DNA of 64,000 nucleotides from Arsukibacterium ikkense (lineage in GTDB: Bacteria > Pseudomonadota > Gammaproteobacteria > Enterobacterales > Alteromonadaceae): positions 29,364 through 93,363 of the forward strand of contig NZ_LAHO01000018.1 in the NCBI RefSeq assembly GCF_000987775.1, in the 5' to 3' direction. The stretch's first letter is position 1. The number at the start of each line of letters is the position of its first letter. The position numbers and the translations under genes are program-made. Under the pieces are notes generated by a model, which was given only the letters and a program-made list of their open reading frames with translations, ran no database searches and had not been told where the DNA came from. Of the stretch, positions 27,364-37,417 are shown one piece after another.

Positions 27364-28575
27364 TTAAATATCCAGTAAAATACGGGTTGGGTCTTCCAGT
27401 AACTCTTTAATGGTTACCAGGAAACCAACCGACTCTTTACCGTCGATGATCCGGTGATCATAAGATAATGCCAGGTACATCATAGGCAGAATTTCCATCT
27501 TGCCATCGACAACCATCACCCGATCCTGAATTTTATGCATACCCAGAATAGCTGATTGTGGCGGGTTGATAATTGGCGTAGACATTAACGAGCCAAACAC
27601 ACCACCGTTAGTGATGGTGAAGTTACCGCCGGTTAAATCATCCATTTGCAACTTGCCATCACGGCCTTTCAGCGCCAGTTCTTTAATGGCTTTTTCAATT
27701 TCAGCCAGGTTCATTTTGTCGCAATCGCGCAGCACCGGTGTAACCAAACCACGAGGCGTCGACACCGCTATGCTGACATCGAAATAATTGTGATAAACAA
27801 TGTCATCACCATCAATAGCCGCGTTAACTTCCGGGAAACGTTTCAGCGCTTCGGTAACCGCTTTAACATAGAACGACATAAAGCCTAACCGGATACCGTG
27901 ACGCTTTTCAAACACGTCCTGGTATTGCTTGCGCAGGTCCATAATAGGTTTCATGTTCACTTCATTAAAAGTGGTTAGCATGGCCGTAGAGTTTTTTGCT
28001 TCCAGTAAACGGTTAGCAATGGTTTTACGCAAGCGGGTCATCGGTACCCGCTTCTGGCTGCGATCACCGGCAACGGCAGTTGTTGCAGGGGCAGCCGGCG
28101 CTGCGGCCTTGGCGGGCGCACCTGCCACAAATTTTTCTACATCTTCTTTGGTTACCCGGCCGTTTTTGCCAGTACCTTTAATTTTGCTGGCATCTAAGCC
28201 TTTCTCAGCAATCATCCGTCGTACCGAAGGGCTTAACGCATCATCATTGCTATCGTCTGACTTAGTGTCAGACTTGGCTGTAGTTTCAGCTTTAGTATCA
28301 TCTTTGCTGGCAGCTTTCTCATCTTTTTTGGCAGCAGGTGCGCCACCGGCTTCCATTTTACCGATCACTTCTTCGGCGGTAACAGTAGCACCAGTGTCAT
28401 GAATGATCTCGCCCATTACACCATCAGCCTGGGCAACCACTTCAAGTACCACTTTGTCGGTTTCAATATCAACTAATACCTGATCGCGCGTTACGGCTTC
28501 GCCTGATTTAACATGCCAGGTGGCGATGGTTGCATCTGCAACGGATTCTGGCAGTACGGGTACTTTAATTTCCAC
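27364..28575 (-). CDS. sucB: 2-oxoglutarate dehydrogenase E2, dihydrolipoamide succinyltransferase
   Basis: 403 aa. One lipoyl domain (about 1-78, lysine in ETDKVVLEV), a charged Lys/Asp/Thr-rich linker (about 82-112), the E3-binding domain ([21 protein letters not shown] in part, about 113-148), an Ala/Pro linker and the acyltransferase domain with the catalytic [12 protein letters not shown] near residue 375. It forms the 24-mer core of the complex. ATG at 28575 preceded by AAAGGTGAAAAA. Sits 66 nt after sucA. Confidence 0.98.
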   Translation of the reverse strand: MEIKVPVLPESVADATIATWHVKSGEAVTRDQVLVDIETDKVVLEVVAQADGVMGEIIHDTGATVTAEEVIGKMEAGGAPAAKKDEKAASKDDTKAETTAKSDTKSDDSNDDALSPSVRRMIAEKGLDASKIKGTGKNGRVTKEDVEKFVAGAPAKAAAPAAPATTAVAGDRSQKRVPMTRLRKTIANRLLEAKNSTAMLTTFNEVNMKPIMDLRKQYQDVFEKRHGIRLGFMSFYVKAVTEALKRFPEVNAAIDGDDIVYHNYFDVSIAVSTPRGLVTPVLRDCDKMNLAEIEKAIKELALKGRDGKLQMDDLTGGNFTITNGGVFGSLMSTPIINPPQSAILGMHKIQDRVMVVDGKMEILPMMYLALSYDHRIIDGKESVGFLVTIKELLEDPTRILLDI

Positions 28576-28641
28576 TTTTTCACCTTTTTACCGGTTAGTC
28601 TTATTTCGTTCAACCGGCCCTAGTGCGGGCCGGACAAGTCA

Positions 28642-31452
28642 TTATTTGATAGTCAGGGCGTCATTAACCAGGGCTTGTTGCTGCTTGTTGTGCACAGACA
28701 GGTAGCCTACGGCAGGTGACGATGAGGCATCACGGCCTGCATAGCTCAGGTATCCCGCTTTGGGAATGGCAGAGCGGAAATGATGCTGACTACAGTACCA
28801 GGCACCCTGATTCTGAGGCTCCTCCTGACACCAGACAAAGTCAGTGACATGCTGATACTGGCTTAGCACGTCAGTCATTTCTTCGTGCGGGAACGGATAC
28901 AGCTGTTCCACCCGAACAATAGCAACGTCAGTTTGCTCCCGTTTACGTCGCTCTTCCAGCAGCTCGTAGTACACCTTGCCACTACAAAACACCACACGTT
29001 TCACATCGCTGGCTTTAATATCGTCAATCTCACCAATCACGTTATGGAACTGGCCACAAGCCAGCTCTTCCAGGGTAGAGGTAGCCTGCGGATGGCGTAA
29101 TAACGACTTTGGCGACATCACGATGAGTGGCCGGCGCATTGGCCGCACCATCTGCCGGCGTAGCATATTAAATACCTGAGCTGGTGTGGTCGGAATACAA
29201 ATCTGCATATTGTGATCTGCACATAACTGCAGGAAACGCTCTAAGCGGGCTGACGAATGCTCCGGGCCCTGGCCTTCATAACCATGTGGCAACAACAAGG
29301 TTAAGCCACATAAGCGGCCCCACTTTTGCTCGCCAGAACTTAAAAACTGATCAATCACCACCTGGGCGCCGTTAGCAAAATCACCAAACTGCCCTTCCCA
29401 GATCACCAGTGCCCGTGGTTCTGCAGTGGCATAACCATATTCAAATGCCAATACGGCTTCTTCTGACAACGCAGAGTCAAAAATCTGGAACGGACCTTGC
29501 TCATCACTGATCTTTTCCAGCGGAATATGCGTGCTGCCGTCCAGCTGATTAAATAGCACCGCATGCCGATGGAAAAAGGTACCGCGGCCAGAATCCTGAC
29601 CGACGATCCGGATCCGGCTGCCCTCGGCTACCGTAGCAGCATAAGCAAGGATTTCAGCAAAACCCCAGTCAATTTTCTTTTCGCCTTTGAGCATTAATGC
29701 CCGGTCTTCATAAACCCGGCCAACCTGGCGCTGCAGCGGATGAGTGTCTGGCACATTAATCGCTTTTTCGCCCAGTGCTACCAGCTTCTCAACTGCCAGA
29801 CTAGCGTCATAATTAACATCCCAGTCATGGCCCAGATAAGGTGTCCAGTCAACTGAAGGTTCAGTCATCGGCCGCCATTCATCAACTACACAATCACCTT
29901 TATCCAGTGCATCGCGATAATCGTTTACTAAGGCTTTCACTTCATCCTCTGTAAACACACCTTCGCTAATCAGCCTCTGCGCGTAAATTTCACGTGGAGT
30001 TGGATGCTTTTTGATTTTCTGATACATCAGCGGCTGGGTGGCATTAGGCTCATCAGCTTCATTGTGACCATTACGGCGATAACAGAACAGATCAATGACG
30101 ACATCGCGTTTAAAGGTATTGCGATAATCCACTGCTAGCTGAGCAACAAACACCACCGCCTCAGGGTCATCACCATTCACATGAAAAATAGGCGCCTGCA
30201 CCATCTTGGCAATATCAGTACAATAAGGCGTCGAGCGGGTATCTTCAGGATTAGAGGTAGTAAAACCAACCTGGTTGTTAATAACCACCCTTACCGTGCC
30301 GCCAACTTTAAAAGCACGGGTTTGCGAAATATTAAAGGTTTCAGCTACCACACCCTGGCCGGCAAACGCCGAGTCACCGTGAATAGTAATCGGCAGAGCC
30401 AGAGAACCATCAGTACAACCACGGCGATCCAGCCGCGCCCGCACAGAACCAATCACCACCGGGTTAACAATTTCCAGATGTGAGGGGTTAAATGCCAACG
30501 CTAAATGAACATTGCCGCCTTTGGTTTCAAAGTCTGATGAGAAACCCATGTGATATTTGACATCACCAGCACCGACCACTTCATACTTACCGGCAAACTC
30601 ATCAAATAAGGTGGATGGATTTTTACCCAGCACGTTAATTAAGGTATTTAAGCGGCCTCGGTGCGCCATGCCAATAACCGAGTCTTTGGCCCCCTGCTCA
30701 CCGGCGCGATGAATCATCGCTTTGAGCATCGGGATCATGGCATCGCCGCCTTCCAGACCAAAGCGCTTGGCGCCGGGGAACTTAGAACCTAAGTATTTTT
30801 CCAGGCCATCTGCTGCCACCAGACCTTTTAAAATCTGCAACCGGCTTGCTTTATCGAACACGGCAGTTGACTGAGTGCTTTCCAATCGTTGCTGGATCCA
30901 GCGTTTCTCGTCAGTGGAAACGATATGCATATATTCAGCACCGACAGAACCACAGTAGGTTTTCTCCAGTGCTTTATGCAAATCACCTAATTTCATCGTT
31001 TCCTGACCACTGGCAAATGATCCAACATTGAACTCAGTATCGTAATCAGCTTCAGACAAGTCGTGATAAGACAGTTCGAGATCGCGAACCCTGGGTTGCT
31101 GCCATAGATTTAATGGGTCAAGATTAGCATGTTGATGACCACGAAACCGATAGGAATTAATCAGCTGCAATACCTTCACCTGACGGGTATCGGCAGCAGC
31201 GCCGCTGTTAACCACCACCACTTCGCGGTGTTTATTGCGCGCTAAATCAGCAAATTGCTGTCTGATATCCGCGTGTCGCGTTTCAAGTTCGACCCCATCG
31301 ATCTTTGGTAAGCCGGCGAAAAACTCTCGCCATTCGTCACCAACACTGGTGGGCTCTGCTAGGTAGGATTCATAGAGTTCATCCACATAGGCCATGTTAC
31401 CACCGCCAAGATGTGAAGACTCTAACCACGCCTTCATTACACCTTCGTGCAT
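28642..31452 (-). CDS. sucA: 2-oxoglutarate dehydrogenase E1 component
   Basis: 936 aa (E. coli 933), opening MHEGVMKAWLESSHLGGGN. Thiamine-diphosphate enzyme that decarboxylates 2-oxoglutarate and succinylates the SucB lipoyl group. Visible features: the N-terminal LYESYLAEPTSVGDEWREFF used in assembly, GMAHRGRLNTL, the ThDP/Mg site region IHGDSAFAGQGVVAE, and GQFGDFANGAQVVIDQF. A second ATG six codons in is a possible alternative start. Follows sdhB with a hairpin between. Confidence 0.98.
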   Translation of the reverse strand: MHEGVMKAWLESSHLGGGNMAYVDELYESYLAEPTSVGDEWREFFAGLPKIDGVELETRHADIRQQFADLARNKHREVVVVNSGAAADTRQVKVLQLINSYRFRGHQHANLDPLNLWQQPRVRDLELSYHDLSEADYDTEFNVGSFASGQETMKLGDLHKALEKTYCGSVGAEYMHIVSTDEKRWIQQRLESTQSTAVFDKASRLQILKGLVAADGLEKYLGSKFPGAKRFGLEGGDAMIPMLKAMIHRAGEQGAKDSVIGMAHRGRLNTLINVLGKNPSTLFDEFAGKYEVVGAGDVKYHMGFSSDFETKGGNVHLALAFNPSHLEIVNPVVIGSVRARLDRRGCTDGSLALPITIHGDSAFAGQGVVAETFNISQTRAFKVGGTVRVVINNQVGFTTSNPEDTRSTPYCTDIAKMVQAPIFHVNGDDPEAVVFVAQLAVDYRNTFKRDVVIDLFCYRRNGHNEADEPNATQPLMYQKIKKHPTPREIYAQRLISEGVFTEDEVKALVNDYRDALDKGDCVVDEWRPMTEPSVDWTPYLGHDWDVNYDASLAVEKLVALGEKAINVPDTHPLQRQVGRVYEDRALMLKGEKKIDWGFAEILAYAATVAEGSRIRIVGQDSGRGTFFHRHAVLFNQLDGSTHIPLEKISDEQGPFQIFDSALSEEAVLAFEYGYATAEPRALVIWEGQFGDFANGAQVVIDQFLSSGEQKWGRLCGLTLLLPHGYEGQGPEHSSARLERFLQLCADHNMQICIPTTPAQVFNMLRRQMVRPMRRPLIVMSPKSLLRHPQATSTLEELACGQFHNVIGEIDDIKASDVKRVVFCSGKVYYELLEERRKREQTDVAIVRVEQLYPFPHEEMTDVLSQYQHVTDFVWCQEEPQNQGAWYCSQHHFRSAIPKAGYLSYAGRDASSSPAVGYLSVHNKQQQALVNDALTIK

Positions 31453-31492
31453 TTAGTTTCCCTTATTTCTGAGCACCTGGAAAAAAGTAGCA

Positions 31493-31527
31493 AAAAAACC
31501 GTCATTCCGCATGCGAAATGGCCGGCT
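31493..31527 (-). terminator. Terminator-like hairpin between sdhB and sucA
   Basis: On the minus strand a broken stem (CCGgcCATTtCGC / GCGgAATGaCGG) is followed by seven T residues. Bulges make it imperfect, so it probably terminates only part of the sdh transcripts before sucA. Position is 28 nt past the sdhB stop. Confidence 0.55.
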
Positions 31528-31555
31528 TTTCAAATATTCACTAAAAAAGGGCACA

Positions 31556-32278
31556 TTACAGCGCCCGGTTTAACAACATCGATTTTATCTGACCAATAGC
31601 TTTGGTCGGGTTTAAACCTTTAGGACACACATTGACACAGTTCATAATGCCATGACAGCGGAACACGCTAAATGCATCATCTAAATCATTTAAACGTTGC
31701 TCAGTCGCCGTATCACGGCTATCGGCTAAAAAACGATACGCATGTAATAAACCTGCAGGGCCAATAAACTTGTCCGGGTTCCACCAGAAAGACGGGCAAG
31801 AAGTTGAACAACAGGCACACAAAATACATTCGTATAAGCCGTCAAGCTTAGCGCGTTCTTCCGGGCTTTGTAAAAACTCGCCTGCAGGTGGCAACTTATC
31901 ATCGTTAATCAGGTAAGGTTTTACCTTTTCGTACTGGGTGTAGAACTGGCTCATATCTACTACCAGATCGCGTACTACCGGTAAACCAGGTAACGGCCGC
32001 ACCACAACTTTACCGCCTTTACCTTTGCCAAGTGCCGACAACGGCGTAATACAGGCCAGGCCGTTTTTGCCGTTCATGTTCAAACCATCTGAACCGCATA
32101 CCCCTTCACGGCAGCTGCGACGAAACGATAAACTCGGGTCCTGTTCTTTAAGTTTAATCAGCGCATCCAGCACCATCATATCGCGCCCTTCCGGGTTCTG
32201 CAGGGTATATTCCTGCATCCGTGGCGCGGTATCAACATCAGGGTTGTAACGGTAAATTGAAAATTCCAGAGTAGTCAT
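31556..32278 (-). CDS. sdhB: Succinate dehydrogenase iron-sulfur subunit
   Basis: 240 aa. All three cluster sites are visible: SCREGVCGSDGLNMNG for [2Fe-2S], CILCACCSTSCPSFWW for [4Fe-4S], and CHGIMNCVNVCPKGLNP for [3Fe-4S] plus [4Fe-4S]. Passes electrons from SdhA to the quinone site. Starts 14 nt after the sdhA stop. Confidence 0.98.
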   Translation of the reverse strand: MTTLEFSIYRYNPDVDTAPRMQEYTLQNPEGRDMMVLDALIKLKEQDPSLSFRRSCREGVCGSDGLNMNGKNGLACITPLSALGKGKGGKVVVRPLPGLPVVRDLVVDMSQFYTQYEKVKPYLINDDKLPPAGEFLQSPEERAKLDGLYECILCACCSTSCPSFWWNPDKFIGPAGLLHAYRFLADSRDTATEQRLNDLDDAFSVFRCHGIMNCVNVCPKGLNPTKAIGQIKSMLLNRAL

Positions 32279-32292
32279 CTTTACTGCGCCTC

Positions 32293-34065
32293 TTAATACG
32301 TACGTGCTTTTGGCGGGAAGGCTTCCCGGAACTTCGGTTCCAGATTCACTTTACGCTTAAACATCGACTCAGTGTCAGGAGTATACACACTGTGACACAA
32401 CCAGTTTGCATCATCACGATCCGGAAAATCAAAGCGGGCATGGGCGCCACGGCTTTCGGTCCGGAAATTAGCAGCCACCGCGGTTGAGTATGCAGTTTCC
32501 ATCAGGTTGTCCAGCTCTAAACATTCAATCCGCATAGTGTTGAAGTCTGAGCTCTTGTCATCCAGCCTTGCAAACTGCAAACGTTCACGAATCTCTTTCA
32601 GTTCAGCCAGGCCCTCGGCCATGGCTTGACCTTCACGAAATACCGAGAAATTAAGCTGCATACATTGTTGCAGGTCTTTCTTGATTTGTACCGGATCTTC
32701 ACCCTGCCCCACTTTGCTTTGCTCCCAGCGCTGGGTGCGGGCCAAAGCGGCATCTAAATCAGACTGCGACGCAGGACGCGCTTCTGCCGTGGCAGCTAAA
32801 GCTTCACCGAGGTGTAAGCCAGTTGCCCGACCAAATACAACTAAATCAAGTAGTGAATTACCACCCAGTCGATTAGCGCCGTGTACCGATACACACGCAA
32901 TTTCACCACAGGCAAACAAGCCGGCTATCACAGACTCAGAACCATCAGCTTTCGGGCTGATAACCTGGCCATTAACGTTAGTCGGAATACCGCCCATCAT
33001 ATAGTGACAGGTTGGAATAACCGGAATAGGTTCTTTTACCGGGTCAACATGCGCAAAGGTGCGCGATAACTCACAAATCCCTGGTAAACGGCTTTCCAGC
33101 ACGTCAGCGCCCAGGTGATCCAGTTTCAGTTTAATATGCGGTCCCCAGGGGCCGTCACAACCACGCCCTTCACGGATTTCTGTCATCATGGAACGAGCGA
33201 CGACATCACGACCGGCTAAATCTTTGGCGTTAGGTGCATAGCGCTCCATAAAACGCTCGCCGTCTTTATTCAGCAGATAGCCACCTTCACCACGACACCC
33301 TTCTGTTACCAGGGTACCAGCACCGGCAATACCGGTTGGGTGGAACTGCCACATTTCCATATCCTGCAGTGGCACGCCTGCACGCAGCGCCATACCAACA
33401 CCATCGCCGGTATTGATGTGCGCATTGGTAGTCGAAGCATAAATCCGCCCGGCACCACCAGTGGCCAGCACTGTGGCTTTGGCTTTGAAATACACCACTT
33501 CACCGGTTTCAATATCAATAGCGGTACAACCCACCACGGCTCCGTCCTGATTTTTTACTAAATCAAGGGCGTACCATTCAGAAAACACCTGGGTTTTGTT
33601 CTTTACGTTTTGCTGATACAGCAAGTGCAATAAGGCATGACCGGTGCGGTCAGCAGCCGCGGCAGTACGAGCAGCCTGCTCACCGCCAAAGTTTTTCGAC
33701 TGGCCACCGAAAGGACGCTGGTATACCCGGCCATTTTCAAAACGTGAAAAAGGTAAGCCCATATTTTCCAGCTCGGTAATCGCTTCCGGACCGGTTTTAC
33801 ACATATATTCGATAGCATCCTGGTCACCGATATAGTCTGACCCTTTTACGGTATCAAACATGTGCCATTCCCAGTTATCTTCATGCGAATTACCTAACGC
33901 AACGGTAATACCGCCTTGCGCCGATACCGTATGCGAACGGGTAGGGAACACTTTGGATAATAATGCACAGGTTAAACCTGACTGAGTGATTTGCAGTGCC
34001 GCGCGCATGCCCGCACCACCAGCACCAATTACAATGGCGTCAAACTCTCTTACTGGAATATTCAC
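32293..34065 (-). CDS. sdhA: Succinate dehydrogenase flavoprotein subunit
   Basis: 590 aa (E. coli 588). FAD-binding [12 protein letters not shown] at residues 15-26, covalent-FAD histidine in SHTVSAQGG near residue 45, active-site regions QFHPTGI and [10 protein letters not shown], and the late [15 protein letters not shown]. Oxidises succinate to fumarate. Starts immediately after the sdhD stop. Confidence 0.98.
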   Translation of the reverse strand: MNIPVREFDAIVIGAGGAGMRAALQITQSGLTCALLSKVFPTRSHTVSAQGGITVALGNSHEDNWEWHMFDTVKGSDYIGDQDAIEYMCKTGPEAITELENMGLPFSRFENGRVYQRPFGGQSKNFGGEQAARTAAAADRTGHALLHLLYQQNVKNKTQVFSEWYALDLVKNQDGAVVGCTAIDIETGEVVYFKAKATVLATGGAGRIYASTTNAHINTGDGVGMALRAGVPLQDMEMWQFHPTGIAGAGTLVTEGCRGEGGYLLNKDGERFMERYAPNAKDLAGRDVVARSMMTEIREGRGCDGPWGPHIKLKLDHLGADVLESRLPGICELSRTFAHVDPVKEPIPVIPTCHYMMGGIPTNVNGQVISPKADGSESVIAGLFACGEIACVSVHGANRLGGNSLLDLVVFGRATGLHLGEALAATAEARPASQSDLDAALARTQRWEQSKVGQGEDPVQIKKDLQQCMQLNFSVFREGQAMAEGLAELKEIRERLQFARLDDKSSDFNTMRIECLELDNLMETAYSTAVAANFRTESRGAHARFDFPDRDDANWLCHSVYTPDTESMFKRKVNLEPKFREAFPPKARTY

Positions 34066-34413
34066 TTAAGCACCCCACAACACAAATAAGCCAACCGCGA
34101 CATAACCAAAGGCCAGTGCGTAAAGGAAGAACTGCAACACGGCACGTAACTGTGCTGATTTAACGTAATCAGTCAGTACCTGCCACAGGCCTATACGAGT
34201 GTGGATAGCAATAGAGATCAGCGCCAGCAGGGTAAACACCTTCATCGCCATATTAGCAAACAGGCCCTGCCACACTTCGAACGTTACTTCTGGGGTCACC
34301 AAAAAGAAACCGAGGATAAACAAAGTATACAGTGCCAGCACGATAGCACTGGCGCGCAGTGATACGTAATCCTGAACACCATCACGCTTTAAACTTGCCT
34401 GATTCAGAACCAT
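34066..34413 (-). CDS. sdhD: Succinate dehydrogenase membrane anchor SdhD
   Basis: 115 aa from ATG 34413 (MVLNQASLKRDGVQDY), which has AGGAG at a good distance; a longer frame to 34449 lacks a site. Three membrane helices; the heme/quinone region is IHTRIGLWQVLTDYVK. Overlaps the 3' end of sdhC by 10 nt. Confidence 0.95.
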   Translation of the reverse strand: MVLNQASLKRDGVQDYVSLRASAIVLALYTLFILGFFLVTPEVTFEVWQGLFANMAMKVFTLLALISIAIHTRIGLWQVLTDYVKSAQLRAVLQFFLYALAFGYVAVGLFVLWGA

Positions 34414-34781
34414 AACCAAACTCCTGCTAATACAGCTAATACAAGCCATAAACCCATAACGATGTTGGCACTTAAGGTGCCTGATTTAAGCTCTTCCCAA
34501 TGTCCCATATCCATTACCAGGTGTCTGATGCCCCCTAACAAATGGTAAATAAGCAGTGTGATGGTACCCCAGGCGATAAATTTCGCCAGATGCGAGGTCA
34601 TCAGAGTTTGCACGTAATCAAAGCTTGCCTGGCTTTGCAATGAATACGCCCACGCCCAGATAACAAATACCAGAGCGAAAAACATTGCAACACCGGTAAC
34701 ACGGTGCAAAATCGACGCTTTGGCTGCAGCAGGTAGTGAGATCGTTGATAAATCTAGATTTACTGGTCTTTGCTTTTTCAC
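34404..34781 (-). CDS. sdhC: Succinate dehydrogenase cytochrome b556 subunit SdhC
   Basis: 125 aa if translation starts at the GTG at 34779-34781, which gives (V/M)KKQRPVNLDL exactly as in enterobacterial and Shewanella SdhC (129 aa in E. coli). A longer frame to ATG 34847 adds 22 residues with no family match. Three membrane helices; ASILHRVTGV carries the quinone-site Ser/Arg region and HLLGGIRHLVMD the heme histidine. The ribosome binding site before the GTG is weak. Confidence 0.93.
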   Translation of the reverse strand: MKKQRPVNLDLSTISLPAAAKASILHRVTGVAMFFALVFVIWAWAYSLQSQASFDYVQTLMTSHLAKFIAWGTITLLIYHLLGGIRHLVMDMGHWEELKSGTLSANIVMGLWLVLAVLAGVWLWF

Positions 34782-34930
34782 AGTTTCTTGCCTATCGATG
34801 CTCGTACAGAGCTTAGTTGTTGTTTTAGGTGCTGCAAAAACAGCCACCCGCCCTTGCGATATACTCGTTTTTGCTCAAGCTGGTTCAACAAAAATCTATC
34901 TGGCTGGTGAACTGATTTTACGCCGGCGAT

Positions 34931-34959
34931 AGTATATATTTCATGGCCGCTTATTACAA
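34931..34959 (-). promoter_or_regulatory. Candidate sigma-70 promoter of the sdh-suc operon
   Basis: On the minus strand TTGTAA (34954-34959) and TATACT (34931-34936) are separated by exactly 17 nt. It would give a leader of about 140 nt before the sdhC GTG. Confidence 0.5.
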
Positions 34960-34984
34960 TTTTTGTTTGGTTTTACACGGAAAA

Positions 34985-34998
34985 TTCCGCATACGGAA
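34985..34998. promoter_or_regulatory. Inverted repeat in the sdhC-gltA region, candidate operator
   Basis: TTCCG-CATA-CGGAA, a perfect 5-bp palindrome with a 4-nt centre, located just upstream of the candidate sdh -35 element and between the two divergent genes. Short enough to arise by chance. Confidence 0.3.
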
Positions 34999-35147
34999 CA
35001 TTACACAATTAAAGGTTGCTGACAATACTACTAGAGTCGAATACTTATTAAGTAGATACGCATTAAAATTGACTTCTGGGGGCGGTTTGCGAGTAGAATA
35101 GCTGCAATACCCTTAGAATCCGAAACTACAACAATAGGAGAAATCCA

Positions 35148-36431
35148 ATGGCAGATAAAAAGGCCGTCGTGCAGATTGATGGTAAAACTTTTGAGTTACC
35201 AATATATTCTGGCACGGCTGGTACTGACGTAATTGACGTACGTACGCTCGGGCAGCAAGGTTATTTCACATTTGATCCGGGCTTTATGTCAACGGGCTCC
35301 TGCGAATCTAAAATCACTTATATAGACGGCGATAAAGGTGTATTGCTGCACCGCGGTTACCCTATAGAACAGTTGGCTGAACATTCAGATTATCTTGAGT
35401 TGTGCTACCTGTTACTCGAAGGCGAATTACCAAAAAAAGAGCAGTACACTGACTTTGTTACCACAATCACCCGCCACACCATGGTGCATGAAAAAATTGC
35501 CTCTTTCTTTCAGGGTTTCCGGGTAGATGCCCACCCGATGGCAATGTTATGCGGTGTCGTTGGCGCCCTGTCGTCTTTTTACCACTCTGACTTAGACATT
35601 AACGATCCGGAGCAGCGTAAACGTAGTGCCCATCGTCTGATCGCCAAATTACCAACCATTTCAGCCATGGCGTATAAGTACACTGTTGGTCAGCCGTTTG
35701 TGTATCCACGTAACAATTTGAGCTACTCAGAAAACTTTTTGCATATGATGTTTTCAGTGCCGGCAGAAGACTACAAAGTTAGCCCTATTCTGGCCAAGGC
35801 CATGGATAAGATCTTTATGTTGCATGCTGATCATGAACAAAATGCCTCAACCTCAACAGTGCGATTAGCCGGCTCGTCAGGCGCTAACCCTTATGCCTGT
35901 ATCGCTGCGGGCGTTGCTTCACTGTGGGGCCCGGCGCATGGCGGTGCCAACGAAGCCTGCCTGAAGATGTTGCAACAGATTGGTTCAGTCGATCGTATTC
36001 CGGAGTTTGTTGCCCGGGCAAAAGATAAAAACGACAGCTTCCGTTTAATGGGCTTTGGCCACCGGGTTTATAAAAACTTTGACCCACGGGCCAAGGTGAT
36101 GCGTGATACCTGCCACGAAGTGTTAAAAGAGCTGAACGTAAAAGACCCCTTGTTAGATGTAGCAATGGAACTGGAGCGGATTGCGCTGGAAGACCCGTAC
36201 TTTATTGAGAAAAAACTGTATCCGAATGTCGATTTCTACAGTGGCATTATCTTAAAAGCCATTGGTATTCCGACCAGTATGTTTACCGTAATTTTCGCCA
36301 TGTCGCGCACCGTGGGCTGGATCTCCCACTGGGATGAAATGCTGGGTGAAAAAGGCCATAAAATTGGCCGGCCTCGCCAGCTGTATACCGGTTACGACAG
36401 CCGCGATTTCAAAAAGCTTGCTCAGCGCTAA
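35148..36431 (+). CDS. gltA: Citrate synthase, type II (hexameric)
   Basis: 427 aa, the same length as E. coli GltA. Condenses oxaloacetate and acetyl-CoA. Active-site features: [34 protein letters not shown], and the [15 protein letters not shown] block with catalytic His; the N-terminal domain typical of NADH-regulated enzymes is present. Divergent from sdhCDAB. Good AGGAG site. Closed by a strong terminator. Confidence 0.98.
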   Translation: MADKKAVVQIDGKTFELPIYSGTAGTDVIDVRTLGQQGYFTFDPGFMSTGSCESKITYIDGDKGVLLHRGYPIEQLAEHSDYLELCYLLLEGELPKKEQYTDFVTTITRHTMVHEKIASFFQGFRVDAHPMAMLCGVVGALSSFYHSDLDINDPEQRKRSAHRLIAKLPTISAMAYKYTVGQPFVYPRNNLSYSENFLHMMFSVPAEDYKVSPILAKAMDKIFMLHADHEQNASTSTVRLAGSSGANPYACIAAGVASLWGPAHGGANEACLKMLQQIGSVDRIPEFVARAKDKNDSFRLMGFGHRVYKNFDPRAKVMRDTCHEVLKELNVKDPLLDVAMELERIALEDPYFIEKKLYPNVDFYSGIILKAIGIPTSMFTVIFAMSRTVGWISHWDEMLGEKGHKIGRPRQLYTGYDSRDFKKLAQR

Positions 36432-36443
36432 TCGTTGGCAGAC

Positions 36444-36472
36444 AAAAAAGCGGCGACTCTCGCCGCTTTTTT
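36444..36472 (+). terminator. Rho-independent terminator after gltA
   Basis: Stem AAAAAAGCGGCG / CGCCGCTTTTTT (12 bp, perfect) with an ACTCT loop and a trailing T, 12 nt past the stop. Confidence 0.95.
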
Positions 36473-36560
36473 TATGGCTAAAAGCTGGCAGCTAAACTTG
36501 CTATCTTGGCCTGCACCATCGACAATTCGCTCAATTTAGTCACAGCTTATTTAACAACTT

Positions 36561-36977
36561 ACCATTTGGCTGGAAGCCTGCACCCCCGATATTGACGGGG
36601 CTATCGGCATGGCTGGCGCCACTAGCCTGATACAAAAATTAAACATTAATGAAATAAAAAGCTATAAAGCAATGTTATTAAAACAATTTTTTGGAGGTCT
36701 GCAGCAGATCCCCGGGCTGGATATTTTGTCGTCGCCTGTGCATAATGCCGGTATCGTAGCGCTTAACGTACAGGGTGAGCATCCTGCCAATGTGGCAGAA
36801 TTACTGAACCAGCAAGCTGTTGCAGTGAGGGGTGGCCAGCATTGTGCCATGCCATTTTTTAGCCAGTTGGGGTTAGCAGGTGCAGTCAGATTCTCATTTG
36901 CGCCCTATAACAATGAAGCAGATGTGACAACCAGCCTGCAAGCCCTGACGCAGGCCGTGGAGATATTAACGGCATGA
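36561..36977 (+). pseudogene. csdA: C-terminal remnant of cysteine desulfurase CsdA/SufS
   Basis: Only the last ~139 codons of a normally ~400-aa enzyme remain. Homology begins near 36570 with LEACTPDIDGAIGMAGAT, matching FEAGTPxIxGxIGL of the family (the usual Gly is Cys here), and runs through RGGQHCAMP with the sulfur-carrying cysteine to the normal C terminus. An in-frame TAA lies at 36552; the whole PLP-binding part with the Schiff-base lysine is absent, and 36473-36560 shows no trace of it. An ATG at 36609 could still give a 122-aa peptide without a visible strong ribosome site. The stop overlaps the csdE start as ATGA, the coupling expected of an intact csdA-csdE operon. It cannot be an active desulfurase. 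Confidence 0.9.
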
Positions 36978-37417
36978 CCTTAGACCAACTACTCGCAGAC
37001 ACTAAACCCGCGTTAAGCCAGATTTATACCGACGATTTGCCCGAACTGAGCCAGGCCAGAGACTGGCAGAGTAAATACCGTATACTGATGCAGCTGGGCC
37101 GCAAATTACCGCCGATGCCGGAAAAAATGAAGCAACCGCCGTTGCTGGTAAAAGGCTGTGAAAGCCGGGCCTGGTTAATGCATTACTACAATCAGCATCA
37201 GGACCAGCATTATTTTGTGTTAGATAGCGAAGCCCGCATCGTTAAGGGCTTAATGGCTATTATGCTCTGTCTGGTTAATGGCATGAGTAACGCTGAACTG
37301 AAAAAATTTGATCTGGCTCAGGCCTTTGACAAACTCAACTTAAAACCCTATTTAAGCCAGTCTCGTAGCAGTGGTTTAAATGCCATGATGCTGCGGATTA
37401 AGGCGTGTTGTCATTAA
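36974..37417 (+). CDS. csdE: Sulfur acceptor protein CsdE (SufE-like)
   Basis: 147 aa. SufE/CsdE fold with the sulfur-accepting cysteine in VKGCESRAWL near residue 57. Normally takes persulfide sulfur from CsdA and works with TcdA (CsdL). Here the partner csdA is truncated, so it must use another desulfurase such as SufS or IscS, or be on the way to loss. Starts by 4-nt overlap with the csdA remnant; its last 20 nt overlap the convergent tcdA gene. The frame itself looks intact. Confidence 0.92.
   Translation: MTLDQLLADTKPALSQIYTDDLPELSQARDWQSKYRILMQLGRKLPPMPEKMKQPPLLVKGCESRAWLMHYYNQHQDQHYFVLDSEARIVKGLMAIMLCLVNGMSNAELKKFDLAQAFDKLNLKPYLSQSRSSGLNAMMLRIKACCH

Larger units (their letters stand above)
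34782..35147. other. sdhC-gltA divergent control region (366 bp without a gene)
   Basis: Holds the promoters of the sdh-suc operon (minus) and gltA (plus). On the plus strand a weak TTGACT (35069-35074) and TAGAAT (35094-35099) pair with a 19-nt spacer is a possible gltA promoter, and AATAGGAGAAAT precedes the gltA ATG. The sdh promoter candidate and an inverted repeat are listed separately. By analogy with E. coli, ArcA and CRP control would be expected, but I cannot define their sites by eye. No small gene seen. Confidence 0.7.

Noticed and set aside
34782..34847. ATG start of sdhC at 34847
   Set aside because: The added 22 residues match nothing in SdhC; the GTG at 34781 gives the family N terminus.
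35884..36165. Antisense frame within gltA
   Set aside because: Shadow of a strongly conserved gene.
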